A stretch of 64,000 nucleotides of DNA from Paramicrobacterium agarici (GCF_002563955.1 NZ_PDJE01000001.1:992001-1056000), one strand, 5' to 3'; shown: positions 29,327 to 37,695, counted from the first letter of the stretch. The notes: generated by a model not told the origin, from the sequence alone. Made by a program: numbers and translations.

Positions 29327-29369
29327 GGCCGCCCGGCCCGTTCGAGCTGATCGGACGGGCCAGGCGGCC
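29327..29369 (+). other. Intercistronic hairpin after the polyol-binding protein gene
   Basis: Fifteen-base arms (29327-29341 and 29355-29369) with one mismatch and a 13-base loop. The position is the same as the hairpin after the other binding-protein gene at 18359. A C run follows; there is no T run. Confidence 0.6.
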
Positions 29370-29398
29370 CCCCCATCGACTTCGCGAGAAAGACGACA

Positions 29399-30358
29399 AT
29401 GACTGCGACAGCGATCCGGCCCGGACGGGTCGAGAACGACGGCGAGGTAAAACCTCAGCGCACCAAGCCGGTGCTCACACGGCGAGAGCGCAAGGGACTG
29501 CGACTGGCACGAGCCCTCGTATGGCCAGCGCTCGCCGCCGCCATCATCATCACCCAGATTCCGTTTCTCGTCACGATCTACTACTCGTTCCAACAATGGA
29601 ACCTGCTGAGGCCAGGCGACCAGAAATTCGTCTGGTTCGACAACTACGTCACGGTGCTCACGAACGGGGCGTTCGTGAGCTCGCTGCGGGCGACCGTGGT
29701 CATCGTGGGCGCGAGCGTGCTCATTTCGCTCGTCTTCGGCATGGTTCTCGCGCTTCTGCTCGACCGCAAGTTCATGGGGCAGGGCCTCGCGCGCACGCTG
29801 CTCATCACCCCATTCCTCATGATGCCCGCCGCGGCATCGCTCATCTGGAAATGGTCGATGCTCGACTCCAATGTCGGCATGGTCAACTGGGCGCTGGGGC
29901 TCATCGGCATCGACCCGGTCGCGTGGAACACCGATGTTCCGATCCTCACGATCATCATGGTGCTCACGTGGCAATACACGCCGTTCATGATGCTCATTCT
30001 TCTCGCGGGGCTGCAGAGCCAGCCGCAGGACGTGCTCGAAGCAGCATCCGTTGACGGTGCCGGGCCGATTCGCACATTCTTCTCGATGACGCTTCCGCAC
30101 ATGCGGCAATACATGGAGCTGTCGATTCTGCTCGGAACGATTCTTCTGCTGCAGGTCTTCGACCCGATCGCGATCATGACGCGCGGGACGGGCGGAACGA
30201 AGACGCTCTCGTACCTGCTGTACGAGCGGGCATTCGTGGGGCTTGAGATCGGCGAGGCTGCCGCGTATGGCGTGCTGACCGTGCTGCTCACGATCATCGT
30301 CGCCATGGTGGCGCTACGGTCGCTCTTCAAGATCTTCAAGACGGAAGGAACGCGCTGA
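29399..30358 (+). CDS. Polyol ABC transporter permease, SmoF/MalF type
   Basis: 319 residues with a cytosolic basic N-terminus and six transmembrane segments. The EAA loop is DVLEAASVDGAGPIRTFFSM. The helix LVWPALAAAIIITQIPFLVT and the loop YYSFQQWNLLRPG are as in mannitol/sorbitol permeases. The stop overlaps the next start (TGATGG). No ATP-binding subunit is encoded here, so the transporter probably uses a shared MsiK/MalK-type ATPase encoded elsewhere, as many actinobacterial CUT1 systems do. Confidence 0.91.
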   Translation: MTATAIRPGRVENDGEVKPQRTKPVLTRRERKGLRLARALVWPALAAAIIITQIPFLVTIYYSFQQWNLLRPGDQKFVWFDNYVTVLTNGAFVSSLRATVVIVGASVLISLVFGMVLALLLDRKFMGQGLARTLLITPFLMMPAAASLIWKWSMLDSNVGMVNWALGLIGIDPVAWNTDVPILTIIMVLTWQYTPFMMLILLAGLQSQPQDVLEAASVDGAGPIRTFFSMTLPHMRQYMELSILLGTILLLQVFDPIAIMTRGTGGTKTLSYLLYERAFVGLEIGEAAAYGVLTVLLTIIVAMVALRSLFKIFKTEGTR

Positions 30359-31230
30359 TGGCGTCGACAATGCTGCTCACGACCGGGCGTTCAACGACCC
30401 GGCGCACGAAGCCCATGCGCAAACGCGCCGGCTCCGCGGCACTCACCTTCATCACGTGGGTGCTCACCGTCGGCATGTTCTTTCCAATCGCGTGGATGGT
30501 GTTCACGGCGTTCAAGACCGAGAAGGCCGCGGCAACCAACCCGCCGACGTTCATCACGCAGCTGACACTCGAGAACTTCGAGGCCGTCTTCGACCGCGGA
30601 TTTCTCGTGTACCTCACCAACTCGTTCACGGCGAGTGTCGTCTCGACGCTCATCGTCATGGTTCTGGCCATTCCGGCGGCGTACGGGCTCTCGGTGCGAC
30701 CGCTCATCCGCTCGACAGACGCGCTGTTCTTCTTCATCTCGACGAAGTTCATGCCTCTCGCCGCGATCGTGATCCCGATCTACCTCCTGCTGCAGAACAT
30801 GGGTCTGCTCGACAACATCTCGGCCCTCTCGATTCTGTACGTCGGCATGAACCTGCCGCTCGCCATCTGGATGATGCGCTCGTTCCTCAGTGAGGTGCCC
30901 GGCGAGATCATCGAGGCGGCACAGGTCGACGGCGCGAGCTTCTGGACCGAACTCGTGCGCATCGTGATGCCGATCGTCGCTCCGGGCATGGCCGCGGCAG
31001 CGCTCATCTGCTTCATCTTCGCGTGGAACGAGTACTTTCTCGCGAACCTGCTCACGTCAACTGTCGCGCGCACGACTCCGCCGTTCCTCGGCAGCTTCGT
31101 CTCGGGTCGCGGGCAGTTTCTCGCGGTGCTCTCCGCCGCAGCCACGCTGGCCGTTCTGCCCGTGGTCATAGCAGGATGGATTGCTCAGAAGCGGCTCGTG
31201 CGCGGACTGGCCATGGGAGCCATCAAATGA
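30358..31230 (+). CDS. Polyol ABC transporter permease, SmoG/MalG type
   Basis: 290 residues, six transmembrane segments. The EAA loop is GEIIEAAQVDGASFWTELVR and the C-terminal helix is AATLAVLPVVIAGWIAQKRL. The GAIK ending is characteristic of MalG/SmoG-type subunits (...LVRGLAMGAIK). It forms the second half of the CUT1 channel with the preceding gene. Confidence 0.91.
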   Translation: MASTMLLTTGRSTTRRTKPMRKRAGSAALTFITWVLTVGMFFPIAWMVFTAFKTEKAAATNPPTFITQLTLENFEAVFDRGFLVYLTNSFTASVVSTLIVMVLAIPAAYGLSVRPLIRSTDALFFFISTKFMPLAAIVIPIYLLLQNMGLLDNISALSILYVGMNLPLAIWMMRSFLSEVPGEIIEAAQVDGASFWTELVRIVMPIVAPGMAAAALICFIFAWNEYFLANLLTSTVARTTPPFLGSFVSGRGQFLAVLSAAATLAVLPVVIAGWIAQKRLVRGLAMGAIK

Positions 31231-31267
31231 CGGCGCGTCGCTGGCCCCGACGTTGGAAGGAGCACGC

Positions 31268-32077
31268 ATGATACTCGCGCCGGCTCCCGGGCTCCCCGTC
31301 GAGCAGAGGCACGCTGTGATTCTGTCGCTCCTCGAGCGTGACAAGCGGGTGGAAGTCTCTGACCTTGCTGAGGCGTTCGCCGTTGCTGAAGAGACGATAC
31401 GGCGCGACCTGCGCACGCTCGAGCAGGGCGGGCGGCTGACGAGAGCGCACGGCGGAGCGATCCTGCAGACGTCCCTCGTCGACGATTTTCCGGCGCTCAC
31501 AGGGGCCACAGCACCGCAGCTCGATCTCGCGCGTGCTGCCCTCGCGTACGTTCCCGAGGTGGGGAGCATCTTCATCGACTCGGGCGAGGCATGTCAGTCG
31601 CTCGCGGCGATGCTTCCCGATACCGCTGGACTGCAGGTTGTCACCAACGCCGTTCCCGTCGCGCTCTCAGCAAGCCGCAAAGAGCACGTCGCGGTCTACA
31701 ACCTCGGTGGCGCTGTTGGCGACGACGGTGAGCAATCGGGTCAGTGGACGCGAGAGGCGCTCGCGAGCGTGCGCGTCGACGTCGCGTTTCTGTCGTGCAC
31801 GGGAGTCGATGCGGCGGGCAGCCTGACAGCATCCACCCCTCGTGCCGCTGCCATCAAACGTGCAGCTTTCGACGCGGCAACCACACGAGTCGCGCTCGTG
31901 CACGGCGACCATCCCGCGAACGGCCTCGTGACGTTCGCGACGCTGAGCGATTTCACGGCAGTCTTCGCCGACCCTCCGCTTTCTGCCGCCGTTGAAAGCA
32001 CGATCCGCGAGGCAGGCATCGACTTCAGGGCCATCGATACACGCACGACGAAGCAAGAGGAAGAAGGACCTTCATGA
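31268..32077 (+). CDS. DeoR family transcriptional regulator (second)
   Basis: 269 residues from ATG 31268 with GAAGGAG upstream. The winged helix is RHAVILSLLERDKRVEVSDL and FAVAEETIRRDLRTLEQGG, then the sensor domain with FIDSGEACQSLAAMLP, VVTNAVPVALS and SCTGVDAAGSLTAST. It lies inside the polyol operon, and its stop overlaps the dehydrogenase start (ATGA). The operon therefore carries its own regulator in addition to the divergent DeoR gene at 26989; the two share only the family fold. Confidence 0.9.
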   Translation: MILAPAPGLPVEQRHAVILSLLERDKRVEVSDLAEAFAVAEETIRRDLRTLEQGGRLTRAHGGAILQTSLVDDFPALTGATAPQLDLARAALAYVPEVGSIFIDSGEACQSLAAMLPDTAGLQVVTNAVPVALSASRKEHVAVYNLGGAVGDDGEQSGQWTREALASVRVDVAFLSCTGVDAAGSLTASTPRAAAIKRAAFDAATTRVALVHGDHPANGLVTFATLSDFTAVFADPPLSAAVESTIREAGIDFRAIDTRTTKQEEEGPS

Positions 32078-33564
32078 CCACCCAGATCGCGACACAGCTG
32101 AGCGCGGCCTCGCTTGAGGCGCTCTCGGGGGTCGCCGTTCCCTCATACGATCGCAGTCGCGTCACCGCCGGGATCGTGCACTTCGGCGTCGGCGGGTTTC
32201 ACCGCGCTCACCAGGCGAAAGTCATCGACGACCTGCTCTCGCAAGGGGTCGCCGACGACTGGGGAATCTGCGGTGTTGGCGTTATGCCGAGTGATAAGCG
32301 CATGCGCGACGTTCTTGAGGCGCAGGACCACCTCTACACGCTCGTCGAGAAGCACGCAGACGGCGAGCTGACGGCGCGCGTGATCGGGTCGATCGTCGAC
32401 TACCTCTACGCACCAGACGATCCGGAGGCCGTGATTGAGCGCATGGCCGATCCCAGCATCCGCATCGTGTCGCTCACCGTCACCGAGGGCGGGTACAACA
32501 TCAATCAGGTGACGGGAGAGTTTCAGCTCGACGATGCGCGGGTCGCTCATGATCTGACATCGGATGCTCCCGAGACGGTGTTCGGGCTCGTCGTCGAGGC
32601 GCTGCGCAGACGTCGCGACCGAGGAATCACGCCGTTCACAGTGATGTCGTGCGACAACCTGCAGAACAACGGCGAGGTCGCACGGCACGCGTTCACAGCG
32701 TTCGCGCACGCGAAGGATGCTGATCTCGCGGCGTGGATCGACGACAACGTGCTGTTCCCGAACAGCATGGTCGACCGCATCACTCCCGTCACGACCGACG
32801 CGGACCGCGCCGAGATCGCACGGCAGTTCGGCATAGACGACGCTTGGCCTGTCGTGTGCGAGCCGTTCTTCCAATGGGTGCTGCAAGATCGATTCACCGA
32901 CGGGCGGCCGCCGTACCAGGATGCTGGCGTCGAGGTCGTCGACGACGTCGAGCCGTACGAGTTCATCAAGCTTCGTCTACTCAACTCGAGTCACCAGGGT
33001 CTCTGCTACTTCGGCTATCTCATGGGTTACCGCTACGCGCACGATGCGACGCAGGATCCGCTCATCTCGGAGTTCCTGCTCGCGTACATGAATATCGACG
33101 CGACGCCCACGCTCAAGCCCGTGCCCGGACTCGACATCGAGACCTACAAGCCGCAGCTGATCGAGCGGTTCTCCAACCCGGGAATTCGCGACACCGTCGC
33201 GCGACTGTGTGCCGAGTCGTCAGATCGCATTCCCAAGTGGCTGCTTCCCGTTGTGCGCGACCAGCTTGCGATGCCGGAGCCTCACGTGCAGTTCGCTGCC
33301 GCGATCGTGGCCAGCTGGGCGCGCTACGCCGAGGGCGTCGACGAGCAGGGTGAGCCTATCGACGTCGTCGACCGGCTGAAAGAGCGGGTCATGGCGGCGG
33401 CGCAGCGTTACCCCGACGACAAGCACGGCTTTCTGCGCGACGAGGAGCTCTTCGGCAACCTCGTCGACGAGCCCGTGTTCGTCGAGGCATACGATCGCGT
33501 GCTGTCATCGCTGCAGGAGGTCGGCGCACGAGAGACACTACGGATGCTGCTGGCCGCCGCGTAG
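32074..33564 (+). CDS. Mannitol/arabitol 2-dehydrogenase family protein
   Basis: 496 residues of the long-chain mannitol dehydrogenase family. The N-terminal Rossmann motif is IVHFGVGGFHRAHQA, followed by SLTVTEGGYN, VMSCDNLQNNG and FPNSMVDRITP. The catalytic segment PYEFIKLRLLNSSH has the conserved lysine (K299). It oxidises a polyol at C2 with NAD: mannitol to fructose or D-arabitol to D-xylulose. A xylulokinase gene in the same region and no fructokinase seen here favour arabitol, though Pseudomonas mannitol operons also carry a xylulokinase. A perfect hairpin overlaps the stop. Confidence 0.9.
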   Translation: MTTQIATQLSAASLEALSGVAVPSYDRSRVTAGIVHFGVGGFHRAHQAKVIDDLLSQGVADDWGICGVGVMPSDKRMRDVLEAQDHLYTLVEKHADGELTARVIGSIVDYLYAPDDPEAVIERMADPSIRIVSLTVTEGGYNINQVTGEFQLDDARVAHDLTSDAPETVFGLVVEALRRRRDRGITPFTVMSCDNLQNNGEVARHAFTAFAHAKDADLAAWIDDNVLFPNSMVDRITPVTTDADRAEIARQFGIDDAWPVVCEPFFQWVLQDRFTDGRPPYQDAGVEVVDDVEPYEFIKLRLLNSSHQGLCYFGYLMGYRYAHDATQDPLISEFLLAYMNIDATPTLKPVPGLDIETYKPQLIERFSNPGIRDTVARLCAESSDRIPKWLLPVVRDQLAMPEPHVQFAAAIVASWARYAEGVDEQGEPIDVVDRLKERVMAAAQRYPDDKHGFLRDEELFGNLVDEPVFVEAYDRVLSSLQEVGARETLRMLLAAA

Positions 33565-33586
33565 CGCCCGCAGAACGTCGGGCGCT
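33563..33586 (+). terminator. Hairpin at the end of the polyol operon
   Basis: Perfect 8-base arms AGCGCCCG/CGGGCGCT with an 8-base loop starting in the stop codon. The next gene has its own promoter. Confidence 0.55.
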
Positions 33587-33591
33587 CGTCG

Positions 33592-33597
33592 TAGGGT
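33592..33597 (+). promoter_or_regulatory. -10 box of a leaderless promoter for the metallophosphoesterase
   Basis: TAGGGT followed by 6 bases and the GTG start at 33604; no Shine-Dalgarno sequence. Confidence 0.55.
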
Positions 33598-33603
33598 GTT
33601 CGC

Positions 33604-34455
33604 GTGACTGAAACGCGAAGCCTCGAGGAGCGACCCGTGCGGGTGCTGCACGTCTCTGACACACATCTGTACGGCGACGACTCGCTGCACTACGGCATCG
33701 TCGACACGCACGCGGCTCTCGTGCGAACGCTCGAGCGCGCCGAGACCATTGAGGGTGTCGACGTCGTCGTGCTGAGCGGCGATCTCTCCGACGATATGAC
33801 GGTTCGCTCATACGAACGTCTGCGCGACCTCGTCGGCCCGTGGGCGGCGCGGCACGACGCCGAGGTCGTCTACGCCATGGGCAACCACGACAGCGCTGCG
33901 GAGTTCGAGCAGGTTCTCGGGCCGCGCACTCGCGTGGTCGACGTTCGGGGTGTGCGCGTCATCACCCTCGACTCCGCCGTTCCGCACGCGGGCTACGGGC
34001 ATGTCGGCGATGAGCAGCTGCGGATGCTGCGAGACGCGCTCGCGACAGCATCCGGCCCTTCACTCGTCGTCGTGCACCACCCGCCGACGCCCGCGTACGG
34101 GCCTCTGCTTGCCGCGCTCGAGCTGCAGAACGCGCGCGAGGTGCTTGATGTGTGCGCTGCCGGGGGAGCGACGGCCGTGCTGAGCGGTCACTACCACCAC
34201 AGCCTCGTCGCGCACGAGCGGGGCATTCCGGTGATCGTCGCACCCGGCGTCGCGAACACCTCAGACGCGTGCCCGCCCGCGGGGCATGAGCGCTCGACGA
34301 TCGGCTCGGGGTTCGCGATTGTCGATGTTCCCGCGAAGGGTGAACCGACAACGACGTTCTTCACGGCACCGTCTGAGCAGGACGGCACTGAGATCTTCAA
34401 TCTCGATGCTGACGAGGTGGCGCAGATCGCTCGTGTGGCGGGTGTTACTGCCTGA
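33604..34455 (+). CDS. Metallophosphoesterase, class III cyclic-nucleotide phosphodiesterase type
   Basis: 283 residues from GTG. Calcineurin-like motifs are in order: VLHVSDTHLYG (DxH), VVLSGDLSDD (GDx2-3), YAMGNHDS (GNHD), LVVVHHPPTP and SGHYHHS (GHxH). The arrangement and length fit the CpdA/GpdQ class III group acting on cyclic nucleotides or phosphodiesters with two metal ions. No signal peptide. Its substrate is not decided by sequence. Confidence 0.87.
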   Translation: MTETRSLEERPVRVLHVSDTHLYGDDSLHYGIVDTHAALVRTLERAETIEGVDVVVLSGDLSDDMTVRSYERLRDLVGPWAARHDAEVVYAMGNHDSAAEFEQVLGPRTRVVDVRGVRVITLDSAVPHAGYGHVGDEQLRMLRDALATASGPSLVVVHHPPTPAYGPLLAALELQNAREVLDVCAAGGATAVLSGHYHHSLVAHERGIPVIVAPGVANTSDACPPAGHERSTIGSGFAIVDVPAKGEPTTTFFTAPSEQDGTEIFNLDADEVAQIARVAGVTA

Positions 34456-34551
34456 CCGGCACGCGACGGTGCGTCTCGTGTGACGTATGACGTCGTTCGT
34501 GCGGCGTGGACAATGCCGGAATCGCATGCTCGTGTCACACTATCTGGGTTG

Positions 34552-34579
34552 CTGATGTTCACCGACTACTGATGTTCAC
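34552..34579 (+). repeat. Direct repeat upstream of the EIIC-like gene
   Basis: CTGATGTTCAC occurs at 34552-34562 and 34569-34579, a 17-base step, ending just before the GAGAGG ribosome site. It may be a regulator half-site pair or a chance duplication. Confidence 0.5.
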
Positions 34580-34593
34580 TGAGAGGAACCGTC

Positions 34594-36195
34594 GTGTCCA
34601 CGCCTGAGGAGCCCCAGCCCGGACGCACAATCGCGCTGCTGGGCAGCAGCGGTGGCAATCTGCGCAGCCACGGCGGCGACGACCCGGACCGTCTGCTGCG
34701 AGATGTCGTGAGGCAGGCGGATGCTGCGGGCTTCAGCATCGCCGCGGCACAGTTCGTCGCGGCCGAGTCCTCGATGGAGCAGGCGTCGTGCGATACTCCA
34801 GCCTCGCTCTGGAGTCTTGTCGACGGCACGCCCACGGTGGTCATGCGAGGGACTCTTTCTGAGGTGAACACGGCAGCACGAGAAATGGATGCTGCGATCG
34901 CCAATCAGGTCGTCGCGGGCGAGATCGACGGGCTCATTCTCATGAGCGCCGATCCCGACGACACGAATGAGCGCACCATGGTCGCCGCTGCCGCAAGTGA
35001 GATTCCGGCAGCGGGAACGGGTGGCACCTCTATTGCGGCCGCACAGAAGCTCGGCGTGCGCCTCGTCGCGGCTTCGGGAACAACGGGGACGACGAGCACC
35101 ACGCGCGCCGTTTCGTACATCTCAGGTCTCGCGCGCTACTGGGGCACGAGCTACCGGCCGTCGCTCGGCGGGGGCTCATCGAACGCGAGTGCGGCGCCCG
35201 AATCAGCGTGGCGGCGCATCAGCATCCGCGGCATCATGGTCGGCAGCATCCCCGCCTTCATCGCGCTCGCCCTCGTACTCGCGCTGAGCCAGATTCCCTG
35301 GCTGTCCGGTCTGACTCCCGTGTTCGACGCTCTCATCGCGGGCCTTCCGATCGTGGTCTCCGCCGTGGCCGCGCGCAAGATCTCGGGTCTCGGTGAGGTC
35401 GGCCTCGTCGCGGGCGCCGTCGCGGGCATTCTGGCGACCGAGGGCGGGCTTCTCGGCGGCCTCGTCTCAGGAATTCTCGCGGGACTGCTCAGCGCGTGGT
35501 TGCTCAAATGGACGCTGTCGCACAGCTTTCCCGCGACGACCGCGAACATCGTCACGGGAGCGGTCGCGGGTCTTGTGCCCGGTCTGCTCGTGTACTTCGC
35601 GCTCGCGCCGGTCACGGACGCGCTGGGTCTCGGGGTGAAGTCGGGGATCGAGTGGGCGGTCGGCGTCAATCCGGCACTTGCCGGAGCGATCGCCGGGCTC
35701 GTGATCTGGCCGGCGATCATCGGCGGCGTCTACCACTCGGTGATCCTTCCACTCGTGCTTCTCGAAATGGGCGAGAAGGGCTACAGCTTCTTCGGCGCGA
35801 TCGACATGGTTTCGCTCGTCATGGTCTCGCTCGGCATCACTCTGGCCAACGTGATTGTGCCCCGCTCAAGCGGAGAGCGTGCGCTCGCGGGCTCGGGCGT
35901 CGCCGTCAACTTCTTCTTCGGAACGTTCGTCGAAGCGTCGTATCCGTTTATGTTCGGCGATAAGAAGGTGTTCGCGATTGCGCTGATCGCTGCCACGGGC
36001 GGCGGTGTCGTGGTCGGACTCACGGGCGCTGAAGCGACCGCTTACCTTCCCGCCGTCGTCGCGCCGTTCGTCTCGACGACAGCGCTCGGCATGACACTCT
36101 CGATGGCCGTCGCGTTCGGCATCGCTTTCGTGCTGACGTTGCTCGCCGGGCTGGCGTATCGCCGGGCTCGCGGTCGTGCAGCAGTCGCGGCCTGA
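34594..36195 (+). CDS. PTS EIIC-like membrane protein with an N-terminal soluble domain
   Basis: 533 residues from GTG with GAGAGG upstream. Residues 1 to about 200 are hydrophilic and Rossmann-like: IALLGSSGGNLRSHGGDD, VAGEIDGLILMSADPDD, GTGGTSIAAAQKLGVRLVAA and SGTTGTTSTTRAVSYISGL. Residues about 208-533 contain around ten hydrophobic segments with GGVYHSVILPLVLLEMGEKG and VNFFFGTFVEASYPFMFGDK, resembling the fructose-type EIIC superfamily. The EIIB active-site Cys and EIIA His modules are not present, and no HPr or EI gene is nearby. It could be a PTS-derived transporter working without phosphorylation. I do not recognise the N-terminal domain with certainty. Confidence 0.6.
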   Translation: MSTPEEPQPGRTIALLGSSGGNLRSHGGDDPDRLLRDVVRQADAAGFSIAAAQFVAAESSMEQASCDTPASLWSLVDGTPTVVMRGTLSEVNTAAREMDAAIANQVVAGEIDGLILMSADPDDTNERTMVAAAASEIPAAGTGGTSIAAAQKLGVRLVAASGTTGTTSTTRAVSYISGLARYWGTSYRPSLGGGSSNASAAPESAWRRISIRGIMVGSIPAFIALALVLALSQIPWLSGLTPVFDALIAGLPIVVSAVAARKISGLGEVGLVAGAVAGILATEGGLLGGLVSGILAGLLSAWLLKWTLSHSFPATTANIVTGAVAGLVPGLLVYFALAPVTDALGLGVKSGIEWAVGVNPALAGAIAGLVIWPAIIGGVYHSVILPLVLLEMGEKGYSFFGAIDMVSLVMVSLGITLANVIVPRSSGERALAGSGVAVNFFFGTFVEASYPFMFGDKKVFAIALIAATGGGVVVGLTGAEATAYLPAVVAPFVSTTALGMTLSMAVAFGIAFVLTLLAGLAYRRARGRAAVAA

Positions 36196-36321
36196 TGGTG
36201 ACGCTGTTTTGCGCGTCGATCCCGTCCTGCGAACCCGAGTCGCGCGCACCCCTGCCGGGGGCGTAACCTTGATTCCCGGTCGGCGAGCAGAAGCCCCGCG
36301 GCCGCGGTACGAAAGGTTCCC

Positions 36322-37119
36322 TTGAGCGACGAATGTAGGCACGGCTTCGAGCCCGAGTTGTGCGCAGTCTGCAATCCCCCGAAGATCCCCGAGAAAACCG
36401 TTGCGGCGCGCCCCAGCCGCAGCACCCGTCCCACGCGTTCCCCTCGCCCTACCCCGCAGCGCAGTTCTTCGTCGAAGCCGGTGCGCGTCGACCAGCAGCG
36501 TCTGTTTCACGTGACGCACACGCGCAACCTGCCGTCGATTCTCTCTGGCGGAAGCATCCTGAGTGACGACCTGCTCAGCGACGATGACGCAGAGCTGTCT
36601 GCTGTCGTCGAGGTGCCGCTCTCGTCTGACGAGAATCGCGACGCTCGCCGCCGAATCACCGTTGACGACGCTCCCGTCTCGGCATACGTTCCGTTCTTCC
36701 TCTCTCCCGACGCCGCGGTATGGAGCAGCATCCGCTCGCGCGAGCCCAACGTGCGCCTCAATCCCGACCTCGTGCGCACCTCACCCACCGACTACGTCAT
36801 GCTCGTCGCGACGGTTGCAAGCGTGCGCGCGCTCGACTCCGAGCTTGTCATCGCCGATGGTGATGCGGCAGCAGGTCTCACCCGGTTTGCGAGCGACCCG
36901 GCTCAGGCTGATCGGATGCTGGCGCGCTTCGCCCTTGATGAGAGCGGCGCTCAGAAGCTCGTCGCCGAGGCCCTCGTGCGCGGTGAAGTTCCAGTGTCTG
37001 CCCTGAGCATCATCGGAGTCTCGAGCATCAAGCAGCGCGAGCGAGTGAAGCAGCAGCTGGCAGAGGCCGGTCTTCGCACAAAGGTGGCGGCGCACCAGCC
37101 GTGGTTTGCGTCGTCGTGA
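36322..37119 (+). CDS. DarT-like ADP-ribosyltransferase (DUF4433) with N-terminal Cys/His motif
   Basis: 265 residues from a TTG with GAAAGG upstream. A C5-x-H7...C14-x-x-C17 cluster (CRHGFEPELCAVC) looks like a small zinc site. A disordered basic linker follows. The DarT fold then has LFHVTHTRNLPSILSGGSIL (H63), YVPFFLSPDAAVW and DYVMLVATVASV. The block VAEALVRGEVPVSALSIIGV carries E216 at the position of the catalytic glutamate of DarT. DarT modifies thymidine in single-stranded DNA and is normally paired with the macrodomain antitoxin DarG. No macrodomain gene is adjacent, so it is an orphan or has another target. Confidence 0.75.
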   Translation: MSDECRHGFEPELCAVCNPPKIPEKTVAARPSRSTRPTRSPRPTPQRSSSSKPVRVDQQRLFHVTHTRNLPSILSGGSILSDDLLSDDDAELSAVVEVPLSSDENRDARRRITVDDAPVSAYVPFFLSPDAAVWSSIRSREPNVRLNPDLVRTSPTDYVMLVATVASVRALDSELVIADGDAAAGLTRFASDPAQADRMLARFALDESGAQKLVAEALVRGEVPVSALSIIGVSSIKQRERVKQQLAEAGLRTKVAAHQPWFASS

Positions 37120-37125
37120 CACACC

Positions 37126-37233
37126 TCACGGCGCTCGCAGCTCGAGTCCCATCACCTGACGGTCGTCGCTGAGCACGCTGAGCGTCTGCCAGCCGCGCGA
37201 ACGGTAGAGCCTGCAGTAGCCCGATTGCGCGAG
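37126..37233 (-). pseudogene. Remnant of a GNAT-type acetyltransferase C-terminus
   Basis: The minus strand reads LAQSGYCRLYRSRGW then QTLSVLSDDRQVMGLEL and a stop at 37126. The GYxRLY..RGW...MGLEL pattern is the last strand-helix-strand of many GNAT enzymes. The frame runs out at the rhodanese stop, with no upstream domain, so only the end of the gene survives after a deletion. Confidence 0.5.
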
Positions 37234-37234
37234 G

Positions 37235-37693
37235 CTATTCCGCCGTCACGAGCGGATCGGGAGCGCGCGTCAGATCGACGACCGCACCGCTCGCATCGAC
37301 TCCCTCGACAGCAAACCCGTTCTCGACAGCAAACCCGTTGCGCGCCCAATACTCGTACCCGCCGATCATCTCGCGCACGTCAAAGCCTCGCGCGAGAAGC
37401 GCACGCGCCGTGTACGTCTCGCCATTGCAACCCGGCCCCCATCCGTACACAATGAGCGTACGCTCGGCCGGCAGGTCGCTCAGGTCGCCGTCGAGCCGCT
37501 CTTTCGGCAGGTGCACGGCCCCAGCAACATGCCCGTGATCCCACGACCGCTGTTTGCGCGTATCGACAATGACCGCTCCCGCACGCTGGGCCTCCCGAGC
37601 CGCGACGACATCGATCTCGTAGGCAAGTCGCGCTTCGACATGAGCAAGACGAGCGAGGATGCTGTCGGCAGAGCCGCCCTCGGCATCCGTCAT
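37235..37693 (-). CDS. Rhodanese-like sulfurtransferase
   Basis: 152 residues, one rhodanese domain. VIVDTRKQRSWDHGHVAGAV carries the CH2A-type motif, and the active loop is YGWGPGCNG with Cys89. ATG 37693 lies 2 bases after the aldolase stop, so it is the third gene of a kdgK-eda-rhodanese operon; a role in sugar-acid breakdown is not obvious. The segment NGFAVENGFAVEG comes from an 18-base tandem duplication. Confidence 0.85.
   Translation of the reverse strand: MTDAEGGSADSILARLAHVEARLAYEIDVVAAREAQRAGAVIVDTRKQRSWDHGHVAGAVHLPKERLDGDLSDLPAERTLIVYGWGPGCNGETYTARALLARGFDVREMIGGYEYWARNGFAVENGFAVEGVDASGAVVDLTRAPDPLVTAE
37304..37339 (-). repeat. Perfect 18-base tandem duplication inside the rhodanese gene
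   Basis: CTCGACAGCAAACCCGTT occurs twice back to back, adding six residues (NGFAVE) in frame near the C-terminus. It looks recent because the copies are identical. Confidence 0.9.
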
Positions 37694-37695
37694 GA

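Noticed and set aside
27862..29376. A 504-codon minus-strand frame opposite the polyol-binding protein gene
   Set aside because: Antisense shadow; the plus frame has a signal peptide, lipobox and family motifs.
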